Shown here: positions 58,758 through 64,000 of the stretch, in pieces
Numbering within the stretch: the stretch's first letter is position 1
Layout of the letters: every line of letters starts with the position of its first letter
Origin: Knoellia sinensis KCTC 19936
Lineage (GTDB): Bacteria; Actinomycetota; Actinomycetes; Actinomycetales; Dermatophilaceae
DNA length: 64,000 nucleotides
Direction of reading: 5' to 3'
Assembly (NCBI RefSeq): GCF_000768705.1
Contig: NZ_AVPJ01000008.1
Coordinates: 93,141 to 157,140 of the forward strand
Notes under the pieces: generated by a model
The model's database searches: none
Told to the model about the DNA's origin: nothing
What the model saw: only the letters and a program-made list of their open reading frames with translations
Translations under genes and position numbers: made by a program

Positions 58758-61211
58758 ATGGATGGCCGCGCCCAAAATCTCCCTGCCGTGCTTCGCCTGT
58801 TGACGGGTCTCGTCGTCCTCGGGGCGCTCATGGGACTCCTCATGGCGGGACTCGCGATCCCCGCGATCGGAGCCGGAGGCAGCGCCACCAAGAGCGGCGT
58901 CCAGGCCTTCAACGACCTCCCCAGTGAGTTCTCGGTCTCGCCACTGGCGCAGCAGTCGAGGATCGTCGACGCGTCGGGCAAGAAGCTCATCGCGAACCCC
59001 TACGACGAGAACCGCATCATCGTCCCCCTCACGCGCATCTCCGGCTGGATGCAGAAGGCGCAGATCGCCATCGAGGACGCCCGCTTCTATGAGCACGGCG
59101 GTCTGGACGTCCGCGGCTTCACCCGCGCCATGGTGTCGAACGCCCAGGGCGAGGGCGTCCAGGGCGCATCGACCCTCACCCAGCAGTACGTCAAGATCAC
59201 GCTCCAGGAGAACGCCCTCCGCCGTGACGACAAGGAAGCCGCCAAGGCTGCTGTCGCCAAGACCTACACGCGAAAGCTCCAGGAGTTGAAGTACGCCCTC
59301 GACGTCGAGCGCAACTTCACCAAGGACCAGATCCTCGCCGGCTACCTGAACCTCGTCTACTACGGCGACCAGGCCTACGGCGTCGAGGCTGCGGCCCAGA
59401 ACTACTTCGGCATCTCGTCGTCCAAGCTCAACCTCGGCCAGTCCGCGCTGCTCGCGGGCATCGTGCAGCAGCCGACGCGCTACAACCCCGTGCTCAACCC
59501 GAAGGACTCGCAGGCGCGACGCAACCTCGTCCTCGACCGCATGGCGACCCTGGGCATGGCCTCGACCAAGGACGTCAACGCCGCCAAGAAGGTGCCGGTG
59601 GCCGACATGCTCGGCAACCGCAAGCCCCCGAAGGGCACCTGCCACCGCTCGGTCGAGCCGTTCTTCTGCGCCTACATGATGGAGTACCTCCAGAAGTCGC
59701 CGCAGATGGCCGTCCTCGGCAAGACCCCCGCCGAGCGTCTCAAGAACATCAACCAGGGCGGCCTGACGATCAAGACCACCCTCGACATGGAGCTGCAGGC
59801 AGCGACGTTCAAGGAGCTGACCAAGGCCGTCCCGGTCGGCAACAAGCAGAACCTGGGGGCGGCATCGACGGTCATCGAGCCCGGCACCGGCAAGGTCCTC
59901 GCGATGGCGCAGGCCACGGACTTCTCCGCGAGCCAGCTCAACCTCAACGCCGACCAGCGCTACGGCGGCAGCCAGTACGGCTACCAGTTCGGGTCGACGG
60001 CCAAGACCTACGCCCTCGTGGCCGCGCTCGAGGCTGGAATGCCTCTCGACGGCACCATCGATGCACCCTCGGCCTCGCCGGACGACCCGCACTCGTTCAC
60101 GCGCTCGGAGATGAAGGGACGGTGCAACTCCGACAAGGACTGGTCGGTCGAGAACGACTACCGCAGTGGCGGTGAGATGTCGCTGGCACAGGCCACGGCC
60201 GAGTCCATCAACACGGCGTTCGGTCAGCTCGTCATCGACACGGGGTGCAACAAGGTCTACGACACCATGAACCGCATGGGCGTCCACCAGGGCGACGGCG
60301 GGAAGATCGACAACACGGTCGCCTCGATCACCCTGGGCGCCGGCGTGATGACGCCGATGACGGCAGCGGCGTCCTACGCGACGCTGGCCGCGCGGGGCAA
60401 GTACTGCGAGCCCACCCCGATCGCCTCGATCACGACGTCGAACGGCAAGGCCATCAAGATCCCGCCGACCGCGTGCAAGCAGGTCGTCCGGGCCGACATC
60501 GCCGACGGTGTCAACCAGCTCCTCATGGGCCCCCTCTCCGACCGTCGTGGCACGGCACGAGGCCTTTGGGACGTCAGCGCCCGACCCGCTGCTGGCAAGA
60601 CCGGGACGACCAACAACCACAACCAGTCGTGGTTCATCGGCTACACCCCGCAGCGCTCCGCCGCGGTGTGGATCGGCAACGTCAAGGTCGCGAGGGCCAA
60701 CGGTCAGTTGCTCACCCTCAACGGCAAGTGCTTCGGTGAGTACGGCTGCAAGCGCAGCGTGTTCGGTGGCACCGTCGCCGCCCCCGTCTGGTCCAAGATC
60801 ATGCGGCACGCGACGAATGACCTGCCGGTGGTGAGGTTCACCCGGCCCTCGGACAAGGTGCTCAACGGCAACTACATCCGGCTCCCCTCGGTGGTCGGCG
60901 ACAGCGTCGAGACGGCGACGAGCAAGCTCCAGGCCGCGGGCTTCAAGGTCCGGGTCGGGAGCCGCGTCGACAGCTCCATCCGGGAGGGTCGCGTCGCACG
61001 CACGAGCCCCGGCACACGCGGCATGAAGGGCGGGACCGTGACGCTGTTCATCTCGCGTGGCTACCAGCCGCCGGTGTTCCAGCCGGGGACGTCGAACCCT
61101 GAGCCGGACCGCGACGCTCCCCAACCCGACCGCCGCGGCAACAGCGGACGGGGCAATGGGAACGGCAACAGTGGGAACGGCAACGGTGGGGGCGACGAAG
61201 AGGACGACTGA
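58758..61211 (+). CDS. ponA: Bifunctional penicillin-binding protein with PASTA domain (PonA2-like)
   Basis: The 817-residue protein has a membrane anchor (11-38), a family 51 glycosyltransferase domain (E106 in IEDARFYEHGG, and ASTLTQQYVK) and a transpeptidase domain with S413-T-A-K416, SIN and KTGTTNN (K614). One PASTA domain (IRLPSVVGDSVETATSKLQA) and a Gly/Asn-rich acidic tail follow. It builds peptidoglycan outside the membrane. TACCCT about eight bases before the ATG suggests a leaderless promoter. It occupies the mycobacterial ponA2 place, downstream of whiB. Confidence 0.93.
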   Translation: MDGRAQNLPAVLRLLTGLVVLGALMGLLMAGLAIPAIGAGGSATKSGVQAFNDLPSEFSVSPLAQQSRIVDASGKKLIANPYDENRIIVPLTRISGWMQKAQIAIEDARFYEHGGLDVRGFTRAMVSNAQGEGVQGASTLTQQYVKITLQENALRRDDKEAAKAAVAKTYTRKLQELKYALDVERNFTKDQILAGYLNLVYYGDQAYGVEAAAQNYFGISSSKLNLGQSALLAGIVQQPTRYNPVLNPKDSQARRNLVLDRMATLGMASTKDVNAAKKVPVADMLGNRKPPKGTCHRSVEPFFCAYMMEYLQKSPQMAVLGKTPAERLKNINQGGLTIKTTLDMELQAATFKELTKAVPVGNKQNLGAASTVIEPGTGKVLAMAQATDFSASQLNLNADQRYGGSQYGYQFGSTAKTYALVAALEAGMPLDGTIDAPSASPDDPHSFTRSEMKGRCNSDKDWSVENDYRSGGEMSLAQATAESINTAFGQLVIDTGCNKVYDTMNRMGVHQGDGGKIDNTVASITLGAGVMTPMTAAASYATLAARGKYCEPTPIASITTSNGKAIKIPPTACKQVVRADIADGVNQLLMGPLSDRRGTARGLWDVSARPAAGKTGTTNNHNQSWFIGYTPQRSAAVWIGNVKVARANGQLLTLNGKCFGEYGCKRSVFGGTVAAPVWSKIMRHATNDLPVVRFTRPSDKVLNGNYIRLPSVVGDSVETATSKLQAAGFKVRVGSRVDSSIREGRVARTSPGTRGMKGGTVTLFISRGYQPPVFQPGTSNPEPDRDAPQPDRRGNSGRGNGNGNSGNGNGGGDEEDD

Positions 61212-61247
61212 CTCGTCGCCAGCGCCGGAGTGAACCAGCGCCGATCA

Positions 61248-61293
61248 TGACGAAGGGCCGGGCATCTCACCTGAGATGTCCGGCCCTTCGTCA
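61248..61293. terminator. Terminator between PBP and yqeY-like genes
   Basis: TGACGAAGGGCCGGGCATCT begins a 22-bp arm (61248-61269) that pairs with 61272-61293, with one G-T, across a two-base loop. It lies 37 bases past the PBP stop and 30 bases from the convergent yqeY-like stop. Confidence 0.9.
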
Positions 61294-61322
61294 GGGGTGC
61301 AGCGGTTCGGCGCTGCTCGGCG

Positions 61323-61784
61323 TCAGCCCGCCAGGACCTGCTTGACGATCGCAGCGACACGCCCACCGTCGGCGCGGCCCGCGATCTCACCCTGGGCGAC
61401 CTTCATGACCTGTCCCATCTGGGCCATGCTGCTCGCACCCGTCGACTCGACCGCGCTGCGCACGATCCGCTCGAGCTCGGCGTCGTCGAGCTGCTTGGGC
61501 AGGTAGGTCTCGAGCACGACCAGCTCGGCGTCCTCGATCGCGGCGAGTTCGGTGCGACCGGCTTCGACGTATGCCGTCGAGGCCTCCTTGCGCTTCTTCG
61601 CCTCCTTGGCGATGACCTTGAGTACCTCGTCGTCACTGAGTTCCTTGGCCTCGTCACCGGCCACCTCGGCGTTGGTGATGGCGGTGAGCGCCATCCGGAG
61701 CGTGCCGGAGCGGACCTTGTCCTTGCTGCGGATCGCGTCGTGGAGGTCGCCCTGGAGCGTGCCCTTGAGAGTCGTGTCGGTCAT
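61323..61784 (-). CDS. GatB/YqeY domain protein
   Basis: The 153-residue helical protein has the YqeY pattern: LHDAIRSKDKVRSGTLRMAL, LSDDEVLKVIAKEAKKRKEA, YLPKQLDDAELERIVRSAVE and GRADGGRVAAIVKQVL. It resembles the tRNA-binding tail of GatB; the stand-alone protein's function is not defined. It faces the PBP and is divergent from the metallophosphoesterase with 43 bases between them. Confidence 0.9.
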   Translation of the reverse strand: MTDTTLKGTLQGDLHDAIRSKDKVRSGTLRMALTAITNAEVAGDEAKELSDDEVLKVIAKEAKKRKEASTAYVEAGRTELAAIEDAELVVLETYLPKQLDDAELERIVRSAVESTGASSMAQMGQVMKVAQGEIAGRADGGRVAAIVKQVLAG

Positions 61785-61827
61785 GGCCCCAAGTCTCGCA
61801 CCCGGAGTCAACCGGGATACTGGCGTG

Positions 61828-62766
61828 ATGACCGCGACCAGCAAGGCCCTGACCGCCGTGGGCGCGCTCGCCGCCGCAGGGGTGGCCGGCGTGGCGTATG
61901 CCGGCCTCATCGAGCGCAACTGGTTCGCCCTGCGCTCGGCGACGGTGCCGGTGTTGCCGCCCGGGTCGGAGTCCGTGCGGATCCTGCAGGTCAGCGACCT
62001 CCACCTCACACCGGGGCAGCGCCGCAAGATCGAGTGGGTGCGCGAGCTCGCTTCTCTCTCACCGGATTTCGTCGTCAACTCCGGCGACAACCTCGCCCAC
62101 GTCGAGGCCGTCGGACCGTTGCTGCGGGCGATGGAGCCGCTCATGGAGTTCCCCGGGGCCTTCGTGTTGGGCTCCAACGACCGCTTCGGTCCCGTGCCCA
62201 AGAACCCGGCGCTCTACCTCACCCGCAACTACGCCCGGGCGCCCAAGCTCGAGCGCGTGGACCTGCCGGTGGACGCGTTGGTGGCCGGACTCCGTGCGGG
62301 CGGTTGGCATGACCTCGACAACGCGCGCACCACGGTCGACGTGGGCCCGCACCGAATCGAGCTCGTCGGAGTCGACGACCCGCACATCGCACGAGACCGG
62401 TATGCCGTGGTGTCCCGTCCCGCTGCCACCGACGTCGCGCTCACCCTCGGTCTCGTCCACGCGCCCTACCAGCGGGTGCTCGACGCAATGACGGCCGATG
62501 GCGCGGGGCTCATCCTTGCCGGCCACACGCACGGTGGGCAGCTCGCCGTGCCGCTCTATGGGGCTCTCGTGACCAACTGCGACCTCGACCGGGGGCGCGC
62601 CAAGGGGCTCTCGCGGTGGTGGCCGGGCGCGGGAGGCGACGTGCCCACGCAACCGGAGCGGGCGGCATACCTGCACGTTTCTGCGGGCCTGGGGACCTCG
62701 CCGTACGCGCCCGTGCGCTTCGCCTGTCGCCCCGAGGCGACCCTGTTGACGCTCACGGCGCGCTGA
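61828..62766 (+). CDS. Metallophosphoesterase with N-terminal membrane anchor
   Basis: The 312-residue protein has a hydrophobic N-terminus (ALTAVGALAAAGVAGVAYAG) and the calcineurin-like motifs ILQVSDLHLT, VNSGDNLAH, VLGSNDRFG, and GHTHGGQLAVP. It hydrolyses phosphoester bonds, likely at the outer membrane face. The ATG at 61828 is close to a GATACT -10-like motif. It lies next to ponA-like and yqeY-like genes, as in mycobacteria. Confidence 0.9.
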   Translation: MTATSKALTAVGALAAAGVAGVAYAGLIERNWFALRSATVPVLPPGSESVRILQVSDLHLTPGQRRKIEWVRELASLSPDFVVNSGDNLAHVEAVGPLLRAMEPLMEFPGAFVLGSNDRFGPVPKNPALYLTRNYARAPKLERVDLPVDALVAGLRAGGWHDLDNARTTVDVGPHRIELVGVDDPHIARDRYAVVSRPAATDVALTLGLVHAPYQRVLDAMTADGAGLILAGHTHGGQLAVPLYGALVTNCDLDRGRAKGLSRWWPGAGGDVPTQPERAAYLHVSAGLGTSPYAPVRFACRPEATLLTLTAR

Positions 62767-62815
62767 CGGTCGCCGGACCGGAGGAACCGATTTCGGGAGG
62801 CGGGTCGGCGTCGGC

Positions 62816-62821
62816 TATCCT
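62816..62821 (+). promoter_or_regulatory. Probable -10 element of tRNA-Pro
   Basis: TATCCT lies 36 bases before the tRNA. It is the best -10 candidate in the 90-base gap after the metallophosphoesterase gene. Confidence 0.45.
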
Positions 62822-62856
62822 CTGGTGTCGCTGCCTGTGAGGGCAGGGACATGCCA

Positions 62857-62933
<77 letters not shown>

Positions 62934-62954
62934 TGTGATGTCTCAAGACATCGG

Positions 62955-62987
62955 CAACACCCCGAACCCTCAGGGTTCGGGGTGTTG
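62955..62987. terminator. Perfect 16-bp hairpin after tRNA-Pro
   Basis: CAACACCCCGAACCCT pairs exactly with AGGGTTCGGGGTGTTG across a single C. It lies 21 bases past the tRNA. The transposase stop codon (62970-62972) is at its centre, so the arm also encodes the end of that protein. Confidence 0.9.
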
Positions 62988-64000
62988 TGGTTTCTGGGGT
63001 TGGTATTTGCGGGTGGGGTCGAGGGTGAGTTGGCGGAGGACTTCGCCGGTGGTGGCGTCGATGATGGTGATGTCCAGGCCGTTGACCAGCGCTTTTACGG
63101 TGGTGCCGTCGTGGGTGCGGCCGATGCCGATGGAGTACAGCTGGCCGCCGTGGCGAAGGGTGATCTTGCCGTTGTTGATCTTGTCGGTGCGGACGCGGGC
63201 GTGGCGGTTGCCTGTGGGTTCGGGCTGGGGGTTCGCCTTGGGCAGGGAGGTGTAGGCGGCTGCTGGGGTGCGCCGTTTGAGGGATCGGTGTGGGCGTTCG
63301 TGGTTGTACTCGTGGCGGAACTGGTCGATCAGGGCCTGGAGCTGGTCGATGGTGGCGGGCTGGGCGGGTTGCTGGCTGAGCCACTTCTTCAGGGTTTGCT
63401 GGAAGCGTTCGACCTTGCCCTGGGTTTGGGGGTGGTTCCCGCGCCCGTTCTTCTGCCGGATGCCGAGGGTGGCGAGTTCGTGCTCGAACGCGTTGCGTCC
63501 ACCGCGGCGGCCCTGTCCGGCGTGGCGGACGGTGTACACCATCCCGTTGTCGGTCAGGGTGCTTGCGGGACAGGCGTGTTCGGTGGTGGTGGCCCGGAAC
63601 GTGGCCAGCACGATCTGTCCGGTGATGCGGGTGTGGGCGCTGATGTGGAGGGCGTAGCGGGAGTGGTCATCGAGCCAGGTGATGACCTCGACGTCGGTGC
63701 CGGAGGTCAGTGGGTAGTGGGTGAAGTCCGATTGCCAGCACTCGTTGGGTTGGGCGGCTTCGAACCGTTGGTAGGCGCTCATGGGTTTCTTCTTCGGCTC
63801 CGGCGTGACTCGACCGTGCGCGGTCAGGATCCGCGCGATCGTGGCCCGCGACGGCACCGATGCCACGGCCTGGGCGCGCTCGAGGTGCCAGTGGATCGTT
63901 TCCGGGCCGGCGTCATGGCCCGCACCGGCCAGTCGGTCCCGTTCGGCCAGGACCGCGCCCACGACCTCGTCGCTCACCCGTGCCGGTGAGGCCTTGGGTC
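62970..64000 (-). CDS. IS481-type transposase, N-terminus beyond the window
   Basis: The frame runs off the right edge without a stop, so the start lies outside. The visible 343 residues include a PKASPARVSDEVV HTH end, and a DDE integrase core: D in ECWQSDFTHYPL, D in TLTDNGMVYTV and E in NHPQTQGKVERFQQTLKKWL. RPHRSLKRRTPAAAY is typical of IS481. It ends with a Pro/Gln-rich tail (YQPQKPQHPEP) inside the hairpin after tRNA-Pro. No frameshift is visible, so it may be active. Confidence 0.9.
   Translation of the reverse strand, partial: PKASPARVSDEVVGAVLAERDRLAGAGHDAGPETIHWHLERAQAVASVPSRATIARILTAHGRVTPEPKKKPMSAYQRFEAAQPNECWQSDFTHYPLTSGTDVEVITWLDDHSRYALHISAHTRITGQIVLATFRATTTEHACPASTLTDNGMVYTVRHAGQGRRGGRNAFEHELATLGIRQKNGRGNHPQTQGKVERFQQTLKKWLSQQPAQPATIDQLQALIDQFRHEYNHERPHRSLKRRTPAAAYTSLPKANPQPEPTGNRHARVRTDKINNGKITLRHGGQLYSIGIGRTHDGTTVKALVNGLDITIIDATTGEVLRQLTLDPTRKYQPQKPQHPEP

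Noticed and set aside
58674..61124. An 816-codon frame antisense to the PBP gene
   Set aside because: The PBP is complete with all catalytic motifs; the antisense frame has none.

Overview
The window is GC-rich DNA from an actinobacterium. Evidence for this is the WhiB-family regulator, the Crp/GlxR-type regulator, paired ArsA-like ATPases, an actinobacterial holin-like membrane protein, a DUF732-type lipoprotein, and GTG starts throughout. Gene order from about 43.8 to 62.8 kb (acetyl-CoA synthetase, small holin-like protein, Nudix hydrolase, endonuclease III, Crp, MBL-fold hydrolase, RidA-like protein, tiny DUF4177-like gene, two ArsA ATPases, WhiB, bifunctional penicillin-binding protein, YqeY, metallophosphoesterase) matches, from memory, the Mycobacterium tuberculosis Rv3667-Rv3688c neighbourhood. 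A member of the Intrasporangiaceae/Dermatophilaceae would fit, but that family-level call is a guess.

Layout. (1) 0.1-6.5 kb is an accessory patch of small hypothetical and immunity-like genes on both strands, ending in an HTH/nucleotidyltransferase pair whose second gene looks fused to the tail of a TetR-type regulator. (2) 6.5-9.3 kb holds a LytTR response regulator, a small membrane protein and a sodium/solute symporter. (3) 9.4-16.2 kb is a defence island: a two-gene restriction-modification-like module (N6-adenine methylase plus PD-(D/E)XK nuclease-like protein) and a large STAND NTPase combining a nucleoside-phosphorylase domain, an NB-ARC domain and TPR-like repeats. (4) 16.5-19.9 kb has kbl, a quinone oxidoreductase, a MerB-like protein and an orphan HicB-like gene between 80-bp direct repeats. 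(5) 20-30 kb contains a lipoprotein, a roadblock protein with a probable internal start, an orphan sugar ABC ATPase, a GH3 glucosidase operon whose transporter carries an in-frame amber codon, threonine dehydrogenase, and an SRPBCC-TetR operon behind twin operators. (6) 30-34.3 kb is a seven-gene minus-strand run: an ArsR/CadC-type repressor, two cation-efflux proteins, DUF3703, and a DsbA-VKOR-thioredoxin-like disulfide module.

(7) 34.5-46.4 kb has DUF485-actP acetate uptake, a Fic/XRE mobile-mystery pair, secreted proteins, phenylalanine hydroxylase, acs and a GNAT. (8) 46.5-62.8 kb is largely core genome. (9) The right edge holds tRNA-Pro(CGG) followed at once by an IS481-type transposase cut by the window end.

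Acetate metabolism recurs: two DUF485-like/symporter pairs plus acs. Threonine breakdown is split between kbl and tdh, 10 kb apart. Intergenic DNA is unusually structured. One repeat family (core GGTGAGTTCGGGAC) sits at the 3' ends of four genes as inverted pairs or tandem arrays, and a 13-mer (GTATGCCGTCCGC) recurs in intergenic DNA. Several long perfect hairpins act as likely terminators. No rRNA or CRISPR array was seen.
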